NCBI GenBank assembly: GCA_027001345.1
Contig: JALTMS010000647.1
Span: 1-9,852 of the forward strand
Direction: 5' to 3'
Length of the DNA: 9,852 nt
From: Acidobacteriota bacterium
GTDB lineage: Bacteria > Acidobacteriota > Polarisedimenticolia > J045
A program made the position numbers and the translations under genes. The notes beneath the pieces were generated by a model that was not told where the DNA came from, did no database searches, and worked only from the letters and a program-made list of their open reading frames with translations. The first letter of the stretch is position 1; each line of letters begins with the position of its first letter. Positions 1-6,426 of the stretch are shown here, in pieces.

Positions 1-2
1 GC

Positions 3-1403
3 GTCGGAGGACTGACGGGCACGCGCCTCGAGGCCCGCGATCAGTGGCTCTACGTCGTCCAGAGCAGGGCGCTGCTGATCGTCGATGCAAGCGATCCCTT
101 GCAACCCGCCGAAGTCGGGCGGATTCCCGCCCAGAGTCGATGGGGCAACTATGTCCTCTTCGACGATGTCTGCATCGATGGCTCCGACGCCTACATCGTT
201 TCCTCCACCAACAGCCTGTTCCTGGCCGATGTCAGCGACCCGGAGTCGGCCCACATCGTCTGGGAAACGCCCGATATCTTCGGCCTTTATCCCCGCCGCT
301 GCACGATCGACGGCGATCATCTCTATGTCAGCACCCAGCGGACCGTCGCCGTCCTCGACAAGGGCGACTGGTCGGTGCGTGGCCAACTGCGGCCCGTCCA
401 CGCCCCGTCGGAACTGCGCGCTGTCGACGGCCAGCTCTATGTCAGCGACATGCTCGGCCTGAAGATCTTCGACACCTCTGTCGATCCGTTGCGCCCCTCC
501 TTGCGCGTGGCGACCGATCACCCCGGCAGCCCTCAGATCGGCGCCATCGCCATCGATGCCTCCAGAGCCCTGACCGTGGGCTGGTACGACCTGGCCGTGG
601 TCCGCACCAATCCTGCCCTCGAGCAGCAGCGATGGGTTTCCGAGAGCCGGGTCGAGTTCACCGTACCACCCGGAATGAACGCCGGTACTTATCACGTACT
701 CGCCGAGCAGCCCGGCTCGGCGGTGGCCTACCTGGGCAACGCCTTCGAAGTCGTGGAGACCTGCCTGCTCGAGGCGAATCTCAGCTCCGACCTCGATCCC
801 CTTTCCGGCAGGCTCTCCCTGCCCGGAAGATGGGTGCTGGAGGCCAGCGGAGATCAGCGCTTCTTCGATCCCACGCCCCGACACCGCGCCTGGCTCGAGC
901 TTCCACCCGTGGGAAGCGACCCGATCGTGGAGCGTCTTCCGGCTGACGGCCCGGAAGAGGTCATCGAACTTCACTTCGGACCCGAGACCGCCGTGCTGGT
1001 CAAGCTGATCGGCCCGGATCCCGAATCCCTCGAGCAGCGCTGGGCATCGATTGCCGAGCAGGGCGGCATTCCGCTCGAGGCCGACGGTCCGACGCGCTAC
1101 CAGCCGCTGACGCTCAACCTCCGCCGCGAGCAGGCGAGCGCTCGGTTGGCCATCGATCCCGCCGGCTCGCCGCTGGCCGCGGAGGGTTCGACGGTCTACC
1201 GCTACACCTGGCGCGAGGGCGTTCTGGTCAGCGCGACGGCGCGGGGAACGGAGGTCGACCATCGCTTCCACCTCGCGGGCAAGACCGCCGATGGCTGCGA
1301 GGCGGAAGACGTGGTCAGTGTCTTCGACCAGGCCGCGGCTGCCTGTCAAACCTTCGATGCGGACAATCCTTCCTGGAAGATCGATTGCCCCGTGCCCTTC
1401 TGA
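3..1403 (+). CDS. LVIVD-repeat beta-propeller surface protein (5' partial)
   Basis: The reading frame is open from the window edge, so the true start lies upstream; 466 residues are visible. Four consecutive blade-like repeats with the LVIVD pattern are seen at about residues 15-42 (LYVVQSRALLIVDASDP), 63-88 (LFLADVSDPESAHIV), 107-130 and 145-168 (LKIFDTSVDP). LVIVD repeats build beta-propellers in secreted or surface proteins. A segment at about residues 215-251 (FTVPPGMNAGTYHV then GNAFEVVE) resembles the end of an IPT/TIG immunoglobulin-like domain, and the remainder is an unassigned beta-rich tail ending in DCPVPF. Cysteines are few (C252, C447 and others near the C-terminus), and no sorting signal is visible. 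An extracellular or outer-surface role is inferred; no enzymatic motif was seen. The gene converges on the DUF3810 gene 57 bases downstream. The stop is TGA. A start at TTG 99 would cut through the first repeat and is unlikely. Confidence 0.8.
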   Translation, partial: VGGLTGTRLEARDQWLYVVQSRALLIVDASDPLQPAEVGRIPAQSRWGNYVLFDDVCIDGSDAYIVSSTNSLFLADVSDPESAHIVWETPDIFGLYPRRCTIDGDHLYVSTQRTVAVLDKGDWSVRGQLRPVHAPSELRAVDGQLYVSDMLGLKIFDTSVDPLRPSLRVATDHPGSPQIGAIAIDASRALTVGWYDLAVVRTNPALEQQRWVSESRVEFTVPPGMNAGTYHVLAEQPGSAVAYLGNAFEVVETCLLEANLSSDLDPLSGRLSLPGRWVLEASGDQRFFDPTPRHRAWLELPPVGSDPIVERLPADGPEEVIELHFGPETAVLVKLIGPDPESLEQRWASIAEQGGIPLEADGPTRYQPLTLNLRREQASARLAIDPAGSPLAAEGSTVYRYTWREGVLVSATARGTEVDHRFHLAGKTADGCEAEDVVSVFDQAAAACQTFDADNPSWKIDCPVPF

Positions 1404-1453
1404 CCCGGATCAGGCACGAGCGCTTCGGAGCAGGTCGGCAAGCAGGCTCTGCG

Positions 1454-1471
1454 CGGAGCATCAGCGCTCCG
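1454..1471. terminator. Weak candidate bidirectional hairpin
   Basis: CGGAGC and GCTCCG form a perfect 6-bp stem around a 6-base loop between two convergent genes. The loop contains the TGA stop of the minus-strand DUF3810 gene (1461-1463). There is no T-tract on either side, so intrinsic termination is only a guess from position. Confidence 0.25.
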
Positions 1472-2567
1472 GTGGGGCAGGCATGCCGCTGTGCTCGAGG
1501 TAACGCAGGACCAGGTCGGCCACCCGCGAGTAGCTCGCCGTGCCTCCCGTCACCCCGTGGGCCTCGAGATAGGTGCTGTAGGTCCGACGCACCACCGGCG
1601 CCTCCCAGCCCCGGTGGGCCCGTGCGAAAGCGGATATGGCGCGCAAGTCTCGCTGCACCGCCGGGGAACGCCCCTTGGTCGTGGGGCTCAGCTCGAGCCA
1701 CAAGCTCAACCAGGCGGCATACCGCAGGCGGGGATCTTCCGAACGCCAGAGACTCAGCAGGCCGAGAAAGGAAGCGGCCTCTTCCCAGGCCATACCCGCC
1801 AGGTGCGCTCGCTCGTGTGCGACGATCGCCGGCAGCAGTCCCGGCGGTGCGGGCAGCACCACGTTGGGCTCGCCGGTGAAGGGGCCGTAGGTCCCCGACA
1901 CGCCCCAGCGCAACAGCAGCGGACTGAGCAGAAAGACCTTGGTGCGACCTCCGGCCGGTCGCGGCAGGCCCAGGTCGGTCGCTGTGGCGCCTTCGAGTGC
2001 GCGGATCCGCCGGTCGAGAGCGGCCAGGTCGTCGAACCCGCGGACCACTCCGAGAGAGTCTTCTTCGAGATCTGCGCGCAGCAGATCCAGGCGCTCGCCG
2101 ATGCGCAGGCGCCACTGGCCGGCGGCCTCCGCCGCGGGTCGGGGTCCGAGCTGGAAGATCTCCACCGGCCGCTGACGAAGGTAGTTCAGCCCCCACAGAA
2201 CGACGAAGGCGCTCCAGATCCAGCCTCCCGCGGCCGCTGCCCTCAGCCCTCCAGAGAAGACGGCGCCGATGATCCCCGCCCCGCGGCTGCGGGCGCCGCG
2301 GAAGCCAAAGATCAACCCTCCGAGTACCAGCAGACCGGCCAGGAGGAACGACATCTCGGTCAGCGAGAACGGCAGCCAGCCACTGAGCGCGGCGAGCAGG
2401 CGGGAGAGCAGAGGATACAGACGCCGGGCGTAGGCCGCCTCGACCAGCCCCGGGGCGCGACCGAGCAGCATGAAGGCCACCAGCGTCACCGCCGCCGCTC
2501 CCAGGCCCCAGCGGACCCGGGCGGGCAGACGACGGCGGCGATCGCTTCCGTCGTAGTAAGGCCTCAC
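1461..2567 (-). CDS. DUF3810 family membrane protein with HExxH motif
   Basis: This is a 368-residue protein. It has a basic N-terminus (RRRRLPARVR) and three hydrophobic segments at about residues 20-36, 72-89 and 112-129, then a long soluble domain. The second segment is preceded by the PFSLTE element typical of DUF3810 proteins. In the soluble part, the sequence AHERAHLAGMAWEEAASF (H251, E252, H255) matches the HExxH zinc-metallopeptidase signature and the acidic residues that follow it in this family. Peptidase activity has not been established for the family as far as I know, so it is inferred. The start is a GTG at 2567 whose first bases overlap the TGA of the upstream thiamine-binding gene (GTGA), which implies translational coupling and shared transcription. 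The stop lies 57 bases from the convergent propeller gene. The family call is confident; function and substrate are unknown. Confidence 0.8.
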   Translation of the reverse strand: MRPYYDGSDRRRRLPARVRWGLGAAAVTLVAFMLLGRAPGLVEAAYARRLYPLLSRLLAALSGWLPFSLTEMSFLLAGLLVLGGLIFGFRGARSRGAGIIGAVFSGGLRAAAAGGWIWSAFVVLWGLNYLRQRPVEIFQLGPRPAAEAAGQWRLRIGERLDLLRADLEEDSLGVVRGFDDLAALDRRIRALEGATATDLGLPRPAGGRTKVFLLSPLLLRWGVSGTYGPFTGEPNVVLPAPPGLLPAIVAHERAHLAGMAWEEAASFLGLLSLWRSEDPRLRYAAWLSLWLELSPTTKGRSPAVQRDLRAISAFARAHRGWEAPVVRRTYSTYLEAHGVTGGTASYSRVADLVLRYLEHSGMPAPPER

Positions 2568-2845
2568 GAGAAGAGCTTTCCTTCCAGGCTGACTTCCTTG
2601 TCGGTACGCGAACCGATCTTGATTGCCGTCGACAGCCGGGGAACGCCCTCCGCGTGCAGGATTTCGTGGATCCGACGGATCGCGTCGAGCACGTCGTCGA
2701 GCTGACCCTCCACGTTGGTGCCGTAGGCGTGGAGCTGCACCTCGAGTCCCGAATCGACGAGGATCTGGTGGGCGCGGCGCACCTGCTGGCGAACCGAAAC
2801 GCCCACACCGAGGGGAATGACCTGGATCTCTGCGAGGACTTTCAT
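2564..2845 (-). CDS. MTH1187-family thiamine-binding protein
   Basis: This 93-residue protein starts MKVLAEIQVIPLGVGVSVR and contains the family elements IPLG-G-SV (residues 10-18), a YGTNVEG block (41-47, usually GT-x-EG) and TAIKIGSRTDK (73-83). It matches the MTH1187/YkoF-like ferredoxin-fold family (formerly DUF77), small homo-oligomeric cytoplasmic proteins that bind thiamine or related ligands. The full length fits the family. The frame is open further upstream to 3025, but the ATG at 2845 is chosen because the conserved N-terminal beta strand begins there and the upstream extension is low-complexity and runs into the divergent promoter region. A G-rich stretch (GGGGGCAG, 2853-2860) may act as ribosome binding site. 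It is the first gene of a two-gene operon with the DUF3810 gene. No TPP riboswitch was recognised upstream. Confidence 0.85.
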   Translation of the reverse strand: MKVLAEIQVIPLGVGVSVRQQVRRAHQILVDSGLEVQLHAYGTNVEGQLDDVLDAIRRIHEILHAEGVPRLSTAIKIGSRTDKEVSLEGKLFS

Positions 2846-2993
2846 CGTCTGCTGCCCCCGGGCCGAATCGCGGCCCCCTTCATGATGGCACGGGCGGGAC
2901 GATTCATCACCGCAGCCGGCCACGGGCGCCGGTTTGCGCTGCCGCGCCGGGCCGGGGGATGATTCCCGGGCATGGCCGACCCAGGGAGCCGAG
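2846..2993. promoter_or_regulatory. Divergent intergenic region with GC-rich hairpin
   Basis: This 148-base gap separates the divergent thiamine-binding and O-methyltransferase genes and should carry promoters for both. No convincing -10/-35 pair was found for either direction. A perfect 6-bp hairpin (GGGCCG, 5-base loop, CGGCCC; 2860-2876) sits about 15 bases upstream of the thiamine-binding ATG and touches the G-rich sequence that would be its ribosome binding site. It could modulate initiation, but GC-rich DNA yields such stems by chance. Confidence 0.3.
2983..2988 (+). promoter_or_regulatory. Ribosome binding site deciding the O-methyltransferase start
   Basis: AGGGAG lies 5 bases before the ATG at 2994. 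This favours that start over the in-frame upstream start at 2934 and the out-of-frame ATG at 2972. Confidence 0.65.
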
Positions 2994-3692
2994 ATGGCCG
3001 ATTCGTGGAGCCGCGAGGGCGGCACATACCGGGATCCGAGAATCCTTGCACTACTCGAGGAGATCTATGGCGGGCTGCCGCCGGGCCTCGACGCTGCCCT
3101 CGACGCCCTCGAGCGGCACGACCTGCCCCGGATCCAGATCTCTGCCGGCGACGGACGCATCCTGCGGCTGTTGCTGCGGGCCATCGCCGCCCGGCGGGTG
3201 GTGGAGTTCGGCACTCTCTCCGGCTACTCGGCCCTGTGGATCATCGATGCCCTGGGGCGCGAGGGGCGGTTGCTGACCTGCGAGCGGGATCCACTGCACG
3301 CCCGCGCCGCCGCGGAGGTCTTCCGCGCCGCCGGCGTCGATCAGCAGGTGGAGATCCTTCTCGGCGATGCCCGGGACAACTTCGGTCGCCTGGCCGCCGG
3401 AGCGCCCTACGATGCAGTGTTCATCGATGCGGACAAGTCGGGCTACCCGGCCTACGCCCGCTGGGCCCTCGATCACCTGCGCCCGGGAGGAATGGTGATC
3501 GCCGACAACGCCTACCTCTTCGGGCACCTCGCGCCACCCTCCCGGAGGGAGGCCGACGAGCATGCCGGCGAGCGCGAGGCGATGCTCGAGCTGCATCGGA
3601 TCTTTGCTCGCCGCACCAGCGCCTGCCTGCCCACTCCCGATGGGCTGGCCGTGGCCCTGGTGGAGGCCCCTGCGCCGGGAGAGTCACAATGA
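2994..3692 (+). CDS. SAM-dependent O-methyltransferase (family 3, COMT-like)
   Basis: This 232-residue protein has the features of small metal-dependent class I O-methyltransferases. The SAM-binding motif I is VVEFGTLSGYSAL (residues 69-81), an acidic residue after strand 2 is in CERDP (96-100), and the DAVFIDADKSGYPAY block (140-154) is diagnostic of the family. GGMVIADNAYLFG (165-177) supplies the D171-N172 pair which, with D145, would be the divalent metal ligands. The family transfers a methyl group from SAM to catechol-like or other hydroxyls; the substrate here is unknown. The start ATG at 2994 is backed by AGGGAG 5 bases upstream. Its TGA overlaps the ATG of tsaD (ATGA), so the two genes form a translationally coupled operon. 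No signal peptide, so cytoplasmic. The family call is strong; substrate specificity cannot be read from the sequence. Confidence 0.88.
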   Translation: MADSWSREGGTYRDPRILALLEEIYGGLPPGLDAALDALERHDLPRIQISAGDGRILRLLLRAIAARRVVEFGTLSGYSALWIIDALGREGRLLTCERDPLHARAAAEVFRAAGVDQQVEILLGDARDNFGRLAAGAPYDAVFIDADKSGYPAYARWALDHLRPGGMVIADNAYLFGHLAPPSRREADEHAGEREAMLELHRIFARRTSACLPTPDGLAVALVEAPAPGESQ

Positions 3693-4744
3693 GGGTGCTC
3701 GCCGTCGAATCTTCCTGCGATGAAACCGCCGCGGCGGTGGCTGATGGCCGGCGTCTGCTGTCGAGCGTGGTCTCGTCCCAGGTGACGCTCCACGCGCCCT
3801 ACGGCGGGGTGGTGCCCGAGATCGCCGCTCGGCACCATCTCGGACGCATCAGCGAGGTGGTCGAGCGGGCGCTGAGCGAGGCGCATACCGACCTGGACGC
3901 CATCGAAGGCCTGGCGGTGACCTGCGGGCCCGGCCTGGTGGGCTGCTTGCTGGTGGGAGTCAACTTCGTCCGCGCCCTGGCGCTGGCTCGACGCCTACCG
4001 GTGGTGGGTGTCAACCACCTCGAGGGACATATCGCTTCGGGCTGGTTGGAGACGCCGCTGCTGCCCTTTCCGGCGCTGGCCCTGGTGGTTTCGGGAGGAC
4101 ACACGGCGCTGTGGCGCGTGCGGGCCTTCGGCGAGTACCGCCAGCTCGCACGCACCCGAGACGACGCTGCGGGAGAGGCCTTCGACAAGGCGGCGAAGAT
4201 GATGGGTCTGCCCTACCCCGGCGGCCCGGCGATCGATCGACTGGCCAGCCAGGGAGACCCTCGAGCCTTCGCTTTCGGCGAGGTTCGCATCAAGGGCGAG
4301 GCCGCGTTCTCCTTCTCGGGCTACAAGACCGCCGTGCGCGAGCACATGAGACGGGCGGGCATCGAACCCCTGCCGCACCCCGAGGCCGAGCCGCCCCAGG
4401 CGATGGTGGACCTGGTCGCTTCGTTGCGCCACGCGGTGGTGCGGGAGCTATTGCGGCGGGCGCGCCAGGCGTTGCTCGCCGACCGACCCCGCTCACTGGT
4501 GCTCGCCGGCGGCGTGGCCGCCAATCGACTCCTGCGCGAGGAGATCACCCGGCTGGCCGACGAGCACGGTCTGGCCCTGGCGATTCCACCGTTGCGCTAC
4601 TGCGGTGACAATGCGGCCATGATCGCGCGGGCCGGGATCGAAGCCCTCGAGGCGGGAGTCAACCACCTCGATCGACTCGACGCCTTCGCCAGCCTTCCCC
4701 TGGGCGGACCGGAGGCCGAGCGCTCCTCGCGGCGTCACCGCTGA
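3689..4744 (+). CDS. tsaD: tRNA N6-adenosine threonylcarbamoyltransferase TsaD
   Basis: This 351-residue protein matches the Kae1/TsaD/Qri7 family in length and motifs. TsaD transfers the threonylcarbamoyl group from threonylcarbamoyl-AMP to A37 of ANN-decoding tRNAs, acting in the cytoplasm with TsaB and TsaE. Visible motifs are the N-terminal VESSCDETAAAV (7-18), GGVVPEIAARHH (39-50), CGPGLVGCLLVG (79-90), the metal-binding NHLEGH (H110 and H114), VVSGGHT (133-139), the DDAAGEAFDKAAKMMGLPYP block (158-177), FSFSGYKTAV (207-216), LAGGVAANR (272-280) and YCGDNAAMIA (304-313), where D307 is the third metal ligand. All key residues are present, so it should be active. The start ATG overlaps the stop of the O-methyltransferase gene (ATGA). 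Its partners TsaB, TsaC and TsaE are not in the window. The stop is 22 bases from the convergent pdxA stop. Confidence 0.97.
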   Translation: MRVLAVESSCDETAAAVADGRRLLSSVVSSQVTLHAPYGGVVPEIAARHHLGRISEVVERALSEAHTDLDAIEGLAVTCGPGLVGCLLVGVNFVRALALARRLPVVGVNHLEGHIASGWLETPLLPFPALALVVSGGHTALWRVRAFGEYRQLARTRDDAAGEAFDKAAKMMGLPYPGGPAIDRLASQGDPRAFAFGEVRIKGEAAFSFSGYKTAVREHMRRAGIEPLPHPEAEPPQAMVDLVASLRHAVVRELLRRARQALLADRPRSLVLAGGVAANRLLREEITRLADEHGLALAIPPLRYCGDNAAMIARAGIEALEAGVNHLDRLDAFASLPLGGPEAERSSRRHR

Positions 4745-4766
4745 TCGTCGCCGAATCGCGCGGGGC

Positions 4767-5801
4767 TCACGCTGGGCGCGGGCCGAGACAGAGACGAGCG
4801 GCGAGGCGGATCGCGGCGACCAGGCTGTCGGCACTGGCCACACCCTTGCCCGCGATGTCCATCGCCGTGCCGTGATCAACCGAGGTGCGAACGAAGGGCA
4901 GACCGACGGTGACGTTGACGGACTTCTGGCGGGAGACGAGCTTGACCGGGATCGTCGCCTGGTCGTGGTAGAGCGCGAGTACCAGGTCGAAGCGTCCCTC
5001 CCGCGCCATGGCGAAGACGCTGTCGGCCGGAATCGGACCATCGACCCGCAAACCGTGCTCGCGTACCTTCTCGATCGCCGGAAGGATTTCCTGGATTTCC
5101 TCGTGACCGAAGCGGCCACCCTCGCCGGCATGAGGGTTGAGCGCTGCGACGGCGATGTGGGGCACCGTAGCGAAAAAGCGCTGCCATTGATCATGGAACA
5201 GGCCGAGCATTTCGGCGATGCGTGAACAGCGAATCTTCTTCATCGCGTCGCGCAGGGACATGTGGGTGGTCAGCAGCCCGACTGCCATTTCCGGCGTCCA
5301 GAACAGCATGCCCACCTTGCGCGCGCCGCTGAGGCGCTCGAGCATCTCGGTGTGCCCCGGATCGGAGCAGCCGGCAAGGGAGAGAGCTTCCTTGTGAATC
5401 GGCGCGGTGACGATGCCGGCAACACGCTCGTCGAGCGCCAGGGCCACGGCCCGCTCGATGGCATCGACCGCTGCCTTGCCGGCGCTGGCGGAGATCTTCC
5501 CGGGAAGCCACTGCTCGCAACAACCGCCGAGATCGAGCAACACGGGTCGCTCCCAGCGACGACTGCACGGGACATCCCCGACGACATTGGCGAACGGCCA
5601 GCGGATCTTCAACTCGCGGGCCGTCTGACGCAAGTGTTTCTCGCTGCCGAGAACGACCAGCCGCGCTGCCTTCGTCGCCCGCTCCTCGGCCGCGGCGCGC
5701 AGAACGATTTCCGGCCCGACGCCGCAAGGGTCGCCGCAGGTGACGGCAAGAACCGGCTTGTCGCCCTCCGCCGCACCCTCGGCGGCGGCTTTCTTCTTCA
5801 T
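4767..5801 (-). CDS. pdxA: 4-hydroxythreonine-4-phosphate dehydrogenase PdxA
   Basis: This 344-residue protein matches PdxA, which oxidises 4-phosphohydroxy-L-threonine with NAD(P)+ in the DXP-dependent route to pyridoxal 5'-phosphate. Motifs in order are TCGDPCGVGPEI (21-32), TAPIHKEAL (132-140), a GHTEML block (149-154), LLTTHMSL with metal ligand H180, LNPHAGEGGRFGHEE with H224, ALYHDQATIPVK with H279, and the nucleotide-binding RTSVDHGTAMDIAG (305-318). The three histidines are the divalent metal site of the family, so the enzyme looks intact. The first 14 residues (KKKAAAEGAAEGDK) are a charged, alanine-rich extension before the usual start of the fold. The ATG at 5801 overlaps the TGA of the Hfq-like gene (ATGA), so it is translationally coupled to it. 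Some PdxA-like proteins (PdxA2) act in other pathways; with no catabolic neighbours the biosynthetic role is preferred. Confidence 0.95.
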   Translation of the reverse strand: MKKKAAAEGAAEGDKPVLAVTCGDPCGVGPEIVLRAAAEERATKAARLVVLGSEKHLRQTARELKIRWPFANVVGDVPCSRRWERPVLLDLGGCCEQWLPGKISASAGKAAVDAIERAVALALDERVAGIVTAPIHKEALSLAGCSDPGHTEMLERLSGARKVGMLFWTPEMAVGLLTTHMSLRDAMKKIRCSRIAEMLGLFHDQWQRFFATVPHIAVAALNPHAGEGGRFGHEEIQEILPAIEKVREHGLRVDGPIPADSVFAMAREGRFDLVLALYHDQATIPVKLVSRQKSVNVTVGLPFVRTSVDHGTAMDIAGKGVASADSLVAAIRLAARLCLGPRPA

Positions 5802-6124
5802 GCACCGCTCTCGGCGGCCGGATCCTTGATGATGTACTTGATGTGCCGCTTGAAGACCAGCAAGTTGGGTCCATCGTCGCGATGCACCTTCAGGCAGTGC
5901 TGGTCATACCACTCGATCCAGCCGTGCAACTCCTCGCCGTCAGCCAGCACCACCACCATCGGCGTCTTGGCGTTCATCTGCTTGAGGTAGTAGTACTCCT
6001 CCGCGTGGGTCTTCTCGGGAGGAAGAGGCTTACGCCGCTGCTCGGATCCGCCCGAGCCGCGCCCGCCACCAAAAGGCCGATCCCGGCGGTCGGCCTGTCC
6101 CGCCCTGCTGGGTTTCCTGTCCAT
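5798..6124 (-). CDS. hfq: Hfq-like Sm-fold RNA-binding protein
   Basis: This 108-residue protein has two parts. Residues 1-40 are Arg/Gly/Pro-rich, basic and probably disordered. Residues 42-100 form one Sm-like domain: YYYLKQMNAKTPMVVVL, then DGEELHGWIEWYDQHCLKVH (62-81), matching the Sm1 pattern of Hfq (usually NG-x-L-x-G-x-I-x-x-FD), and LLVFKRHIKYI (88-98) in place of the classical YKHAIS Sm2 motif. Hfq proteins form hexameric rings that bind sRNAs and mRNAs. The F91-K92-R93-H94 variation keeps a basic proximal-face signature, but RNA-binding specificity may differ from enterobacterial Hfq. The basic tail is N-terminal rather than C-terminal, which is unlike the E. coli protein. The ATG at 6124 has AGGGAG 4 bases upstream. 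It is the first gene of an operon with pdxA. The gene symbol is used by similarity; the Sm-fold call is firmer than orthology. Confidence 0.82.
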   Translation of the reverse strand: MDRKPSRAGQADRRDRPFGGGRGSGGSEQRRKPLPPEKTHAEEYYYLKQMNAKTPMVVVLADGEELHGWIEWYDQHCLKVHRDDGPNLLVFKRHIKYIIKDPAAESGA

Positions 6125-6180
6125 CTGGCTCCCTGCTACCGGGCCCGCCCGCCTTCAGCGGCCCCCTTCGACTTGCCCGG

Positions 6181-6210
6181 ACAATAACACGCAGCAACGC
6201 GAGTCCACAA
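6181..6210 (-). promoter_or_regulatory. Candidate sigma70-type promoter for the hfq-like/pdxA operon
   Basis: Read on the minus strand, TTGTGG (6205-6210) and TATTGT (6181-6186) are separated by 18 bases, matching 3/6 and 4/6 of the sigma70 consensus. The -10-like element sits in a small AT-rich island in GC-rich DNA, and transcription from it would give a leader of about 50 bases before the ATG at 6124. The evidence is pattern and position only. Confidence 0.38.
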
Positions 6211-6268
6211 GATGCCCGGGTCGGGCCTCCGCGTGGGCCGAACAGGAGACTCCGCACCCTGCTTGTTG

Positions 6269-6325
6269 CCAGAATCGGATGCCGATCTCGAGCCTGTCCT
6301 TCGGGCCGAATATGTCCGATTCTGG
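6269..6325. repeat. Perfect 11-base inverted repeat
   Basis: CCAGAATCGGA (6269-6279) and TCCGATTCTGG (6315-6325) are exact reverse complements separated by 35 bases. The element lies about 100 bases beyond the stop of the ABC permease and about 60 bases upstream of the candidate hfq-like promoter. It lacks a U-tract, so it is not a typical intrinsic terminator; a regulator site, RNA stem or element boundary are alternatives. Confidence 0.6.
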
Positions 6326-6426
6326 TCACCCTGGATCGCCGATCTACGATGCTGGCCGCGTGCCCACCATGATCGACCGCGGCCAGGCGAACCGGGCCCA
6401 TGGGAAACAAGAGAACGGAACAAGGA

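Larger units (their letters stand above)
6125..6426. other. Non-coding gap between the ABC operon and the hfq-like operon
   Basis: About 300 bases without a convincing gene. It contains the candidate hfq-like promoter (6181-6210) and an 11-base inverted repeat (6269-6325). Open frames crossing it on both strands have no recognisable domain, signal peptide or good ribosome binding site. No tRNA or riboswitch fold was recognised. It must also contain the end of the ABC operon transcript, but no T-tracted terminator is visible. Confidence 0.6.

Noticed and set aside
2934..2993. Longer N-terminus for the O-methyltransferase starting at 2934
   Set aside because: The extension has no ribosome binding site and is not family-like, while the ATG at 2994 has AGGGAG 5 bases upstream.
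2846..2993. TPP riboswitch upstream of the thiamine-binding gene
   Set aside because: The leader is short and the conserved CUGAGA and related elements were not seen.
2846..3025. N-terminal extension of the thiamine-binding protein
   Set aside because: It would overlap the O-methyltransferase start region, and the conserved fold begins exactly at MKVLAEIQVIPLG.
4745..4790. Terminator hairpin between tsaD and pdxA
   Set aside because: The 22-base gap and its surroundings are GC-rich, but I could not draw a stem better than chance or find a T-tract.
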